DNA of 64,000 nucleotides from Telopea speciosissima (Eukaryota; Streptophyta; Magnoliopsida; Proteales; Proteaceae). The notes under the pieces are model-generated. The model searched no databases, was not told the DNA's origin, and was given only the letters and a program-made list of their open reading frames with translations. Within the stretch, counting starts at the first letter, position 1, and each line of letters starts with the position of its first letter. The stretch covers positions 12,780,862-12,844,861 of the forward strand of contig NC_057918.1 of assembly GCF_018873765.1 (NCBI RefSeq). Direction: 5' to 3'. Below are positions 23,271-35,400 of the stretch, in pieces. The position numbers were made by a program, and so were the translations under genes.

Positions 23271-24488
23271 CGTGAAAACAGGGGCGCTGTCATTTTCCCA
23301 AAAGGGTTAAAGTGTGTGTGGGACCCATTAAATCCATGTGGAACTTCTGATTTTGTTCTTTGCTTTTCTTTCTGCTTAGTATGTTTTTGTCCAGGTTCCG
23401 GCGATGAAAATGAAGTATTTTATTCGTTTTGGTTTGAAAACCCAAAACTGTCCCTGCTTATCAACGGAATTGACACATTCCTAAACCTCATCCGTTCAAA
23501 TTTCGATCTCTGACACAGGGATTCTGGCGGTAACTTACTTTGGGAGGAAAACTTATCCGGTGAAAGAGTTTTCAGACTCTTCAAAGGCGGTGATGGCCAG
23601 AAACCTAAACTCATTCCCTCTTCGGTCTTTACAACTCAGATTCGTAGCTAAGCTACTTCTCTAATAACTGTTCTGCTGTTGTCTGTCGTGAGTTGTGACA
23701 TCTGCTGTTGTCTGTTGTGAGTTGTGACATCTAGGTTTGTTGCTTTGTTCCATCGCTGCAAATCAACCGATCGATCGAGGTTTGATCGTCTTCCCATTCT
23801 CCTACTTATCTCTTTCTCCATTTTTGATGTAAGATGTGGTTTACTCAGGTGCTTCATTTCTTTTGTTTTTTTTTTCTTGTTTTCTTCTCTGTGAACACAC
23901 AAATTGCTTCGGGAGAATTAGGAAGAGCTAGGAATCGATTTTCCTTTCTCCCGCTTGAAAAGGTTAGATGAAATTGTTGTTTTCTGTGCTTAACCTCCTT
24001 AGTCCCGAATTTATATTATCTTTCCATAATCCATTTTAAACAATGGAAACTGGTGGATGTAAGAGACGCCAAATTGACATTAAGTGTGTGTATCGTAGTT
24101 CATTCTCACTCAACACACCGAGAACTGATGTTTGCTGAAAACTGAGTAAAAGTATCCTCTGTGTTCTCTTTATACTTTACATAGGGAGTGGCGAGTTCCT
24201 CTGGCTTGTTATCTAGTCTCTAATAAAGTGACAATTCACCTCAATATGTTTCCTGTCATATAAGAAATAAATATGCCTATTGTTCTTTAGTTCATAAAAT
24301 ATTTATCTACATCATTGCTTGTGAGCTTTGGGTCTATGCGTTTCTTTTTCTCTAGACCTTATCACCATGTTCTGTTGCTTCCTATTCTCTGTCACTTAGT
24401 TTTGACCTACAAAAGTTGTATATCCAAAAGTTTCTATACGGTCTGTATTGTCACCAGCCCAATCAACATCAGAAAATAATTTCTTACA
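23271..24488. other. Flank upstream of the OSCA gene; no coding region
   Basis: Pyrimidine-rich segments near 23560-23900 (CTTTCTCC, TTTTTTTCTTG) and a tandem 'ctgttgtctgt-gtgagttgtgacatct' duplicate (about 23672-23731) are visible. A non-coding first exon of the OSCA gene could lie here, but no junction can be proved from sequence. Confidence 0.35.
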
Positions 24489-24498
24489 CTCTGGGTAG

Positions 24499-24715
24499 GG
24501 ATTATTATCCTCTCCAATTCCTTATAGCTCGGCAGTGTGGCAGTGCTAGTGTGGATGTCCTACATGTGGCAGCTCGGACATCCAATGGTCTGAGCTCAAC
24601 ATAGTCAATGAGCTTGAACCGTTGGATGTCCGAGCTGCCACGTCTCGGACATCCACACTAGCACTGCCGCACTGCTGAGTGCCGAGCTATAGGGAATTGG
24701 AGAGGATAATTTTCC
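24499..24715. mobile_element. Mutator-type MITE, copy 1 (10-bp target duplication)
   Basis: Ends are inverted repeats of the type GGAWWATTATCCTCTCC followed by complementary AGCTCGGCAGTG... arms that run almost to the centre, so the whole 217 bases can fold back. Flanked by the exact 10-base duplication CTCTGGGTAG (24489-24498 and 24716-24725). No coding capacity. The same family occurs at 49053-49228. Confidence 0.88.
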
Positions 24716-24725
24716 CTCTGGGTAG

Positions 24726-25958
24726 TGTTATTGAATTTGATACATGGTTTCATGAGTTTTTATTGAATTGAAGTTTTTGATTCAATGTATTGGGATTGAT
24801 TGCCTACTGTTAACACATTCCTTTTGAAAGCCTTGATCTGTTGGCGTGATCAGTTTGCATCTCTTCCCATTCTTTATTTAAGATTGTTCAAGGTTGTTAC
24901 ACAACTTGGCTTGGACAAAATCAAGTAATTTCTCAGCAATCTATTGCTGCTTGAGTTTGAAACTCTGGTTGTTTGGTTTATTTATTCAAGAATTGTTGGT
25001 CAAGATTCCACATTATCAGTGTAGCTGCACCCTAGGGAAGTGACATGCCAATTCTCTCATAACTACATTGTGTACCTAGTCTTAACATTTTTTCCCTACG
25101 CAATCTAGTGAAATCTGATTCGTGTAGCCATATTTCATTAAACTCTCCTTGTAATCTGAAAACCTAAGTTTTCTCCCTACATCTTGTTCTTTGTTTATTC
25201 AGCCTACCCCGTATTTATGGTAATAGTTGTCATGTAACTTACAAACCCAACTTGTGACTGTAGAGTTCCTATCCTACATATGGTGACAGCAAGGGCGGCG
25301 AAAACCAAATAACGAATGAGGGAATGGTTGGTATATTATGCCATAGACAAATGGTTTTGAGCAGCAATGTCGTGGATGGTGGGTCCAGCTTTGAGTTTCT
25401 TCAGAGAAAAAATTGATTTGGTGAGGTCAATGATGGTGGGAGTTATGGAAGTAAGTAGATAGATGCAATCTGTGGCAAGTGTTGCATGGTTCTTAAGGTG
25501 TAATCAAGAGTTTCACGGAGATCTAATTTTTGGAATGAATTTCCTGGCAATGGTGTCGGCAATGGTGAAGGGGATAACTATGGTCTATGACAAAGAGGGA
25601 AGACAAGAAGGAAAAAGAATTAGAAAGGAAGTCAAATAAATAACTTTCACAAAGATTAATTTGACAACAATAAACTTATAAACATCATCATGCTCTGCCA
25701 CTAAATTAAATATTTGAACTGGAGCACTTGAAGAGAAGTCTGGGGAACTCTGTAGGTAGAGACCAAGATGTGTTTACTCTGTGATTTATGTTTCATAAAA
25801 GCCGATGTTCAACCGATAAGGGACCAGAATTGTTACTCTGAATATCTTATTCTATGTTGTTTTGAGTTTTTTATGCAGAAAGCTGTTATTGTATTATTTT
25901 TCAGAAGTTGGGAATTTTTATCTGTAGCCTACTAAAGTAACTAAACCACTTTGCATTT

Positions 25959-25993
<35 letters not shown>

Positions 25994-26170
25994 TTGTATT
26001 CTTATTATGATTTTGAGTGCTGATGATCTTACGCACTTTTTGCAGGTGTTTACTTTATTGGCATTGAATTTTAGAACCTCGTAATGTCCTTGTTCTGCAG
26101 CTGAGATAACACCTGCCAAGGATTTTATAGGGTTCTCTCCATTGAAGTTTTGGGTTTTCTTTGTAAAGTA
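24726..26170. promoter_or_regulatory. Upstream region and possible 5' UTR of the OSCA gene
   Basis: No coding region. A (TA)n microsatellite of about 28 bases lies at 25963-25990. TTTTTGCAG at 26038-26045 and similar sites could be acceptors for a non-coding leader exon before the ATG at 26171, but this is inference. Confidence 0.35.
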
Positions 26171-26451
26171 ATGATTGTTTCCGCTCTTCTAACTTCTGTG
26201 GGAATAAATCTTGGCATTTGTATTTTATTTTTTACATTATATTCTATACTGAGGAAGCAACCAGAAACCGTTCATGTTTATTCCCCACGCTTGGTAGCTG
26301 AAGGAAAATCTCAGCTTAGGAATCGTTTCAACTTAGAGAGGTTGTTACCTTCTGCTGGTTGGGTGAGAAGGGCATGGCAGACTTCCGAAGAAGATCTCTT
26401 GTCAACGTCAGGACTGGATGCAGTGGTTCTGATGCGTGTCTTTATCTTCAG
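26171..26451 (+). CDS. OSCA exon 1
   Basis: ATG at 26171, first helix [20 protein letters not shown], then [13 protein letters not shown]. Ends ATCTTCAG|GTAACT, leaving two bases of a Ser codon. Confidence 0.88.
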
Positions 26452-29400
26452 GTAACTTAGATCCTTCCAAAGATACTAGGTCTCAAATATCATTTAGCTT
26501 GCCAACAGTTCATAGATTAAAACATGATTGGAACTTTTTGGCTTGGATTTACCATGTTTAAAACACACTGTTACTCACATGCACATTTTGATGAGATGGT
26601 GCTTGAATATGTTTTTGTGATATTTTATTCAAGCAGTCAAATTTATACAAGCGCATTGATTTTGTGTGTACTTGATGCATTTATGTGAAAAAGGAATAAC
26701 AAGGAAATAGGGGTTGAAACTTGAAAGTCAATTTTCAAAACAAATAGGACACATCAATTAAAAAGGAAAAAGGAAAAAGGAAAAAGAAAGGCCCTAATAC
26801 AATAGAATGGGAAAATAATGAAGAAAGCCCTACTTTATGAATGTTCGAAAGCAGAAAATAAATGCGACAATGAAGAGAGGAAGGGAGATTTGTTTTGTGA
26901 GATGTAGGTCTAAGGTTGATGAGAAATAGAGGAGAAGAAGAAGGACTGAAGGAAAAAAGAATGGGAGAGTCTCTCCTCCTAGCTTTATGACACTAATTTG
27001 TGAAAAATTGTAGTTCCCCAGGTGTAATTTTCAGAAATATGAGGGACCTGCAGTGGGAAACCCATTGTTTATGTGCCGATTCGATATTTAGTAACTGTTC
27101 ATGATACTTCATGTGTTGAACTTTTTGGTACAGGTTTCATTCAGTGCATTGCTTGAAGCTGTTACATTTGGAGTCATTGGATAGTGTAGCACAGTAAATA
27201 CTTCCCATAAGTAATAAGTCATAACTATGATTACACCCCCCAGACTACCCAACCAGAAATTCAAACTTCAGCCCAAAGTAGTGTACTTCCCTCAAACAAG
27301 TAATCAGTAGCTACTGCTTTCTGCACACACCACTAGCTTAACCTTGTATAAAATTACACAGCACCTGATTGATTAAAGACAAGATTCTTCACCCCAAAAA
27401 AAGAAAAAAGAAAAAGAAAAAATAACCAAATTGTGTTCTGGACAAAGATATTAATTCCTTTCACCTCACAATCACAAGACAAATGCAATGTAAAGATTTG
27501 AGTCTCTAACTGAAAAAAAAATAGTTTTGATTTATTTCTTTGTTAATGTTAATTATGTGGTCCCTTGTTGGACTGGAGGAAGTGCAAACTTCAGTCCATC
27601 GGGTAGAATAAACAGACATAACTAATTTGGTTTGTCATCAGAAAGAGCGAGTCTTCTTCTTTCTCAATCCAGATGCGCAGGACATGAAGATGAAGGGGGA
27701 GTGGGTTTAACTGGTCTTGGGGTCAATCTGAACAGATGATGATATGATACAGAAATTTTCTTTATATAGGGGTAAAGGCTGGGCATGCCGGTGCTTTGCC
27801 CAGCCTGAGTCTATCTCTGTCTCCCATGCCCGATGGAAATGACCCCCTGCCCTCCCCATCCCACCCTCTCCATTGGGCACGGCCGCTAGCTTCAGGAAAG
27901 CCAGCGGCATGCGGTGTATGTCTGGAAAATTCACAAAGTCTGGATCTGTGGAATGTTGATGCGATTGTTCTTCAGTATAATTTGCTTTATTTTGCATCTA
28001 CCTCTTAGCTAGTGGAGTTCTTCCACTCCCCTCCCCCTTCTCTTTCCCAATGCTTATCTGTGGATCTGTATTTTCCTCTATGCGGTATCAAGTAAGATCT
28101 CATATGCATGCTCATTGTTTCCACAATAAAGTGATTTTTTTTTTCAAACCACGATATTAAGTGAGGATACTTGGTATTTTTCATATCCTTAGTTCTTTCT
28201 AATCTTCTGATGACAAGCTTGTATTGTAATTTTATGCAGTTTGAGAATATTTTCTTTTGCTGGGATTGTTGGGATCTTCATTCTTCTTCCAGTGAATTAT
28301 TTGGGTAATCAGCTAAGTCTTATTGATTTTTCTGATTTGCCAAATAAATCTCTGGACATCTTCAGCATTTCAAATGTAGACAACGGGTCAAAAAGGTGAC
28401 TACAGCTGAACCCTTGATCCTAATATCATTTCTTTAAGGTCATGTTCATTAATGAGTAGTATGAAGCTAAATCCAGAATTGAAATTGCGACAGATACATT
28501 GTCTCATGTCACTGCTATTATCCCTTCTTTAGTGTTTTTCAATGGTGAAGGCAATTATATTCTGTTTTTTTTTTTTTTGATGGTAGAAAGCAATTATATT
28601 CAGTTGTCTCATAGGCATAGTTCAAAATCTCGCCAAAATGAGATGCTATGTCAAAATGAAAAAAATGCAATATTTCGGAAATTTCGGTTATTTCGGTCAA
28701 TTTTATTTCGGTATTTCGGTATTATACACCCAGAAATGGCCTAGCAAAACTCATAGAAAAAATACAATATTTCGGTATCTCAGAAATTTCGGTCTGACCG
28801 AAATGGCCTTCTGAAACGAGATTTAATAGTATGCTCAAAGGTCCTAATGCATTATATTTCAAAGTTAAAACTTCTTTTCAAACTGTCCTTTAACTTTGCC
28901 AGTTCGAGTTCTGTTCACCAGTTGGAGATGTGGTTTAATATAGGGGTTGGGTGAAGAAGGACAGGAGTAAGCTCTTGAGTGAGCACACTTATTCTGCTTA
29001 TAATCTAATGGGGTTTGACAGTTTTTCCCCTATATAATGTTAGATATGATTTAGAAATAGAATGTGTGACATTAGTAGGCTTACCAATTTATGCTAACTA
29101 TATTTTTTTTATATCATGGGGCAAATAGAGTAGACAGCTCATTGGTGGGTCTTTCAGGCTTATTCCATTTTGATATCATGGGGATTGACAGTACACTCCT
29201 ATGTAATGTTATATAGGAAAAGAATGAACTAAATATTAAATATGACATATGTACCATTACAATGTTACATATTCCCAACACTTCCTCCAGTTGGTGCGTA
29301 TTAGCTGGGGCCTATCTGGTCATAGTTGGTAGTCTCAGCTGACTGATCTGGATTGAGATTAGTAATCACCCCTCTGTCCTTGTAAACATGCCTAGCTTTT

Positions 29401-32400
29401 GCAGATATCATGAAATATGAACTACTTATGCCTTTGATCAAGATGTTGACTGGCTGCTATTCAATCTTCACATGGATTTTGTGTGTCAACTTTGATGTGC
29501 TTAGGTCTGTGACTTCTGTTGTGCTGCACTGGGTGGTGAGTGATATTGATTGAAGCCTTATTCTCAGTTGTATATTCTTACTGGTCTTGAGTTCAAAATT
29601 CAACTATTATGGAGTATTCTTGATCTCAAGAGCTCACAAACACCATGCACCTTGTGTATGATTTCAACCTATGCGTTGGATCCTGTCAAAAGTAATTGCT
29701 GATTAATCCGCCAATCCGTGTAGATCCCCATCAACAAAGGGACAATGTCCTAATGCAACTCAAGTCTGTCATAGACCAGCTTAATTTGTATCAATATGGT
29801 CCTTACCATCAAATGACCATTTCTAGCAAAATGCAAGACCTCTCCTAGGAGACACCATTATGTCACGGACAAATTTTTTCGCGGAACCAATTTGGCCGTG
29901 TGGCACCTCAGCCAATGCTTGACCAAGGTAAGCCTAAGGTCATTAAAGCCTAAGAGTGTCAATATGTACCGAGTACCAAATACCGAAACCGTTTCCCTAC
30001 TGAATTTATCTATACTGAACTGTACCGAATAAATTCGGTATGGTATCGGTACGAGCTACCTGTACTGAGTGGGTATTCAGTACAATATTGGTATGGACAT
30101 AATACTGAAAATACACCATACAGTACCGATACTGTACCGAATAATACCGAATCGATTTGGTATGGTATCAGTATGAGATACCTGTACTGAATCGGTATTC
30201 GGCACGGTATTGGTGTGGGGTATATGTGCAGTGTACCGTACCGGTATCCCGAAACCGTACCAATTGACATCCTTATTCAAGCCATCTCAACATTCACCCA
30301 AACTGATTTCACAATAATCAATGGGACATGGCTTGTGCACCAGCCATAACGCAATGCCGATGCTTGCTCGACCTAGCTCACAATGTTACTTCTTCACTCA
30401 CAGCCATCGCTTGTGCCACTCGAACTCAAGGCTACAACCAAGCCAACTATCATGCTTATGCCCAAAGTATTGTAACAACCCAACTCGAATGGCACAATGC
30501 ATACTGAAGGTTTTCTTGACTTACGACACACTAGCCCATGTTGGTCATCACTGTTGCACAATGTGTGCTAGTAACTAACTCCAACACGGACTCGTCCAAG
30601 GCACGCTGAACCCAAGTGCTGCCCTAGGCAGGCATGCCCACATACATGACACGGGATAACCTACTTGCTCAAGCCTGTGTGCCACTGTCGCATAGTTGGT
30701 GTTGGAAATATCCAAAGTCTCGAACCTCTGCCTCCCGATAGTGCACCATGCTAACGTCTTCTGGTGAACATGGTCCCCGTCATTAGCCAAACCTACAAAG
30801 GAAACACCCATCACCCACTTCTGCTTTGAGTGCCCGTCCATGGTATCCGCTCATGGAATACCTGTGCTACTAATGCATGCACGGCCAGACCAACCCCACA
30901 CACCATGCCTGGCTGTGGCAAGCCATGATGCCATGCTTAGATGCATTGGCACTAAAGAGGGTTAGGCACACCACCCTTCCTCAAGGTAGCTCTTAAGCCT
31001 TTTACAATTCTCTAGAAGGAGACATCACCCTCCACGAAAAATCATACATACATACTTCGAATTGTCATGAATATTTGGTTTCCTAAATTGCTCCTGGTCT
31101 TCTTCATAATGTCAATATGATGTGGCGGTGCTATGGCATGGCTCTTGCAAAAAACAAAGCCATCATTGAGCCATGATGCCATGCTGTGGCAAGCCATGAT
31201 GCCATGCTTAGATGCATTGGCACTAAAGAGGGTTAGGCACACCACCCTTCCTCAAGGTAGCTCTTAAGCCTTTTACAATTCTCTAGAAGGAGACATCACC
31301 CTCCACGAAAAATCATACTTACATACTTCGAATTGTCATGAATATTTGGTTTCCTAAATTGCCCCTGGTCTTCTTCATAGTGCCAATATGATGTGGTGGT
31401 GCTATGGCATGGCTCTTGCAAAAAACAAAGCCATCATTGAGCCACGATGCACTCCCACATGTGCTTCTTCAAGTGTCACAACCGTGCCAACACTTTGACT
31501 GCGACATTCTTCCCCATTCAATATCATTGATGCCGTCGTCAACATTTCTATGCTCAGCTCCAACGCCTTCAATTGGTACTCCCATCATGCAACTACTCCT
31601 TGTAATGACTTGACTTGGTTCCCCAACATTTCCAATCGTCCTTGAAGGACTCTTGCAGTTTCAAACAAGATGTACCACCTCGCTTGAATAACAGCCTTAC
31701 TGGTGTCTCTAGTTCGATTTCAGCTCCACAATGCCTCATCCTCCAGTCTTCCCTGATTCAGTTCAAGTAACACACCTAATTGCTGTACAAGGACCTTGCA
31801 GCTTCAAACAACATGCACCACCCTGCCTAAATATAGTCTGCTTCGACACCCCAATCCTTCTTCCATCAATCATCTGTGCCTCATCACATAGAAGTTGCCA
31901 TCTTGGAAAGATACTCCTTCAATGCTCCGAGCTTAGATCTTCCCCAAATATGACTCAGCGTCCCAAGCCACTCCTTTTTCCATTGAGAGTTCCGAAGTCC
32001 CGCACTACTTAGGGTTCCAAAATGAGTCACACATTCCCTGTTATGCTCACTCGTAGACCGACAACACTATTTTTGAAACACATATTTGACATGACACAAG
32101 TTTGCGGTGATGCGCTGCTGTTGTGTTCCAAACACTGTTGTTCTTGAGTTCTTGCCTCCCATGCACCATGCATGGTGCCAAAACATAAGCCATGCTTTTG
32201 CTGTGCACCTACACTCAATCGACCACACTAAGTTCAAAACACAAGCTTTACATGACATCCCATACCATCACTTGCACTCGTTTCCCAAATCTAGTTGTCT
32301 TTTGAGCCCATCTCCATATGATCTTGAACGTCACGATGCCTTACACTTGAGTTACTTAGTACTCTACCCTTGGGGTCTTGGCATGTCTCCCTTTGGAGGC

Positions 32401-35400
32401 TCTCTTAATCTACTTTGACCTCAGATCTAAATTGTGTTGCGCCCTTCGAATTAATGACCACTTTGGGTCGCAACATGGATCCAATTGATCCAAAGTTCCC
32501 AGCCAAAGGTTTATGTATGAGCATGAGTTACGAAACTACTCAGCTCGAGCACATAAGTCAGGAAACTAACGCAGTTGAGGTCGCTACTCTAGCTCAACAT
32601 GCCTCACGTTTGAGGACTTCTGCTGCCCTTTTCCCGTTGTTGAGGACTTCCGTTGCCTCGATCCTCGTGGGTTTTCTTGCCTCACTTTTTAAGGGCTTCT
32701 ACCATAAGAGACATTGTAGGACAACCCACCGACCATATCTTGCCAGTCCTACAAGCATAATTCCTTTGACCTTGTTCGGATCAGATCGCGTAGTGCCAAC
32801 AAATGAATGACAACTCTTCTCGGCTCAACGGATCCTACTACTTCCAGGTCAAAGCTTCTGTGCCTTGAGTGCTTCCCCACTCGATTCATAGCACATCCTT
32901 CCAATGTATCTGAGTTGCGGTCCTCTCAAACTTATATGTGTCGCCTCTAGTACTTGAGTACCGTCTCATATCCGATGCTTTAGCCAACAGGCCCATCATA
33001 CTCATTAAGACCAAATTCTTCGTTGCCTACTAAGAGGACTCTCCTTGCGCCTCAACACCTCACAAAGTCGTTTTGGCATAAACCACATGGTAGCCCAAGC
33101 TCCTTGAACCACTCGATCCCTCTGTGTTGCCCAACATTTGTTGCTGACATGTCTCTGAGTTGCCCAATTGAGCGGCCGGAACATAACAATAGAGTTCCTA
33201 TTGTTTTGAAATTTTATCAACACAATTTTTCTCTTGTATTGTCTGTCGCGCTAGATCTCAAGCACGTGTCCACTAAACAACTACACAATACCAACAAGGA
33301 CTGTCACTCCATCCCCTCTATAACCTTGGTAGTTTCACACCATACGCAAGTCGTTAAGCATAACATCTGTTTATTGCATTAAGGCTAGGAAAGTGATTGT
33401 ATTGCTACCATCACATTAAGGTTCTCGATACCATAAACAACCCCCTACAAGTAGTTGTAGCATCGAACACAATTTTGAATCCAACCACACTGATGTCTCA
33501 CTAAGCATGATCTTGCTCCTAATATCAAATATCAAAGCATTCATGTTTTTAACCCCGAGGCATGATTGTAGCTTTGATACCAACTGTCACAAACACATTT
33601 CTCGCGGAACCAATCTGCCTGTGCGGCATCTCAGCCAATGCTTTACCAAAGCAAGCCTAAGGCTATTCAAGCCATCTTAACATTCACCCAAACTGGTTCC
33701 ACAATAATCTGCATGACATGACGTGTACCAGTAATAACACTATGCCTAGGCTTTCTCGACCTAGCTCATAATGTTACTTCACTGCTCGACCAACATTCCC
33801 TCGTCGTCGTAGCTATTGCTAGTGCCACTCCAATTTAAGGCTACAAACAAGCCGATTATTATGCTTATGCCTAAGGTGTTGTAATAGCCCAACTCGAATG
33901 GCCCAATGCATACCAAAGGTTTGCCAGACCTATGGCGTACTCATCCATGTTGGTCGTCATTGTCGCACAATGCGTGCTAGTAACAGATGCCATTATACCA
34001 ATGTGGATTTGTCCGTGGCACGCCGACCTAACCGCTGCCCCAGACAGGCACACCCGCATACTTGACATGGGATAGCGCATTCACTCATGCCTGTGTGCCA
34101 CTAGTGCATAGTTGGTGCTTTTAGCATCCATAGTCCTGAACCTCTAAGTCCCTGAAGTGCACCATGCTAGCGCCTGCCGTTGAATATTTTCCTGATCAGT
34201 GACCAAACCTACAGGGTAAACACCTAGCGCCCACTTTGGCTCTGATTGCTCGCCCATGGGATCCCCCTATGGAATGCCTGTGCTACTGATGCATGCGCGG
34301 CCAGGCCAACCCCACAAGCAATGCCTTGTTGTGGCAAGCCATGATGCCATGTTGAGATGTATTGACACCAAGGAGGGTGAGGCACCCCCCCCTTCCGTAA
34401 GGTAGCTCTAAGCCTTTTCCACTTCTGCAGAAGGAGAGACTTCAACCCCCTTGAAAAATCATACGGACATACTTTGAATCATCATGAGTCTCTAGTTTCC
34501 CAAATTGCATGTGCTCTTCTTTATAATGCCAACATGATGCCACGGTGCTTTGGCATGCCCTGTGTAAAGAACAAAGCCATTATTGAGCCATGATACACGC
34601 CTCCTCAAGTGTCACAGCTGTGCCAACACTTGGCCGTGACAATTAGGTACAGAAAAATTCTAAACAACTCGAAAGGTGATGCTTAAGAAGCCAAATACCC
34701 CTTCATTGTGAAGTGCCACAAACCCGGCCCCACTGATGGCACGATATTGTCCGCTTTGGCAGGTGTGCGTCATGGTTTTAAAACGCGTCATGCCAAGTAA
34801 GGGAGGCCATAGCATATATGCGCATTCCATGGCACATTCCCAAGCGATGTGGGATTTTTCCATGGTTTTACATCTCTCTCTCTCTCTCTTGCTCTGTCTA
34901 TCTATCTCTCTATCTTTCTATATATGGCTTTCCTCTCTTCTGTCCTGAGATAAGTAAATAACCCTAAGGGGTCTTCCACTTTGTATTGTATATATTTTAT
35001 GTCTGATTCTACCATAACTTGGTTTTAACTTTGCTTTTACATTAATTTGGATGTATTTTTTCCTGTTCAATGACTTTGGCATCAATTAATGACATTGTTT
35101 TTGGTAGGTTCTTTTCATACAATTTAAAAAAAAAGAAAAAAGAATTACTTCAGAGTGAATGCAGTGACTTTGAAATTTTAGTTTCTTAGAAGTTAGTCTT
35201 TTAGCTAAGAAAATGGTGAAGAAGTTCTGTAATGACAGTTAATTTTCTCTGTCTAACGTGGTGATTTTTCCAAGCCTTGGTTCCCCTTCCCCCCACTCCT
35301 GGAAAGAAGAAGAAGCTTAGTTTTGGTTATTGTTCAAATGGGAATTCAGTCCTTTCAAGCTTTAAGATTGTACTCGGATTTCTGTCTGGGGGTTACTCAA

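Larger units (their letters stand above)
29861..31506 (-). repeat. 3' LTR of the LARD-like element (interrupted)
   Basis: Matches 33585-34641 once the MITE at 29951-30275 and one copy of the internal tandem duplication are set aside. Confidence 0.8.
29861..34641 (-). mobile_element. Non-autonomous LTR retrotransposon (LARD-like) in OSCA intron 2
   Basis: Two direct repeats TGTCAC...(C/G)GACA: left 29861-31506 and right 33585-34641. ATTA lies immediately outside both ends. A primer-binding site for initiator Met-tRNA (minus strand TGGTATCAAAG, 33571-33582) adjoins the right LTR, so the element is on the minus strand. The 2.1-kb interior (31507-33570) has no gag or pol ORF on either strand. 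The left LTR is longer because it contains a nested MITE (29951-30275) and a 271-base tandem duplication. The two LTRs have clearly diverged, so it is not recent. Confidence 0.8.

Noticed and set aside
25901..26119. ORF with a Tyr/Ile repeat
   Set aside because: Reads through the (TA)n microsatellite; no other support.
26150..26170. Earlier start of OSCA exon 1 at a TTG
   Set aside because: Not an ATG; family members start at the Met encoded at 26171 ([13 protein letters not shown]).
30010..30280. Tyr/Arg-rich minus-strand ORFs
   Set aside because: They lie wholly inside the GGTATCGG-rich MITE; composition artefact.
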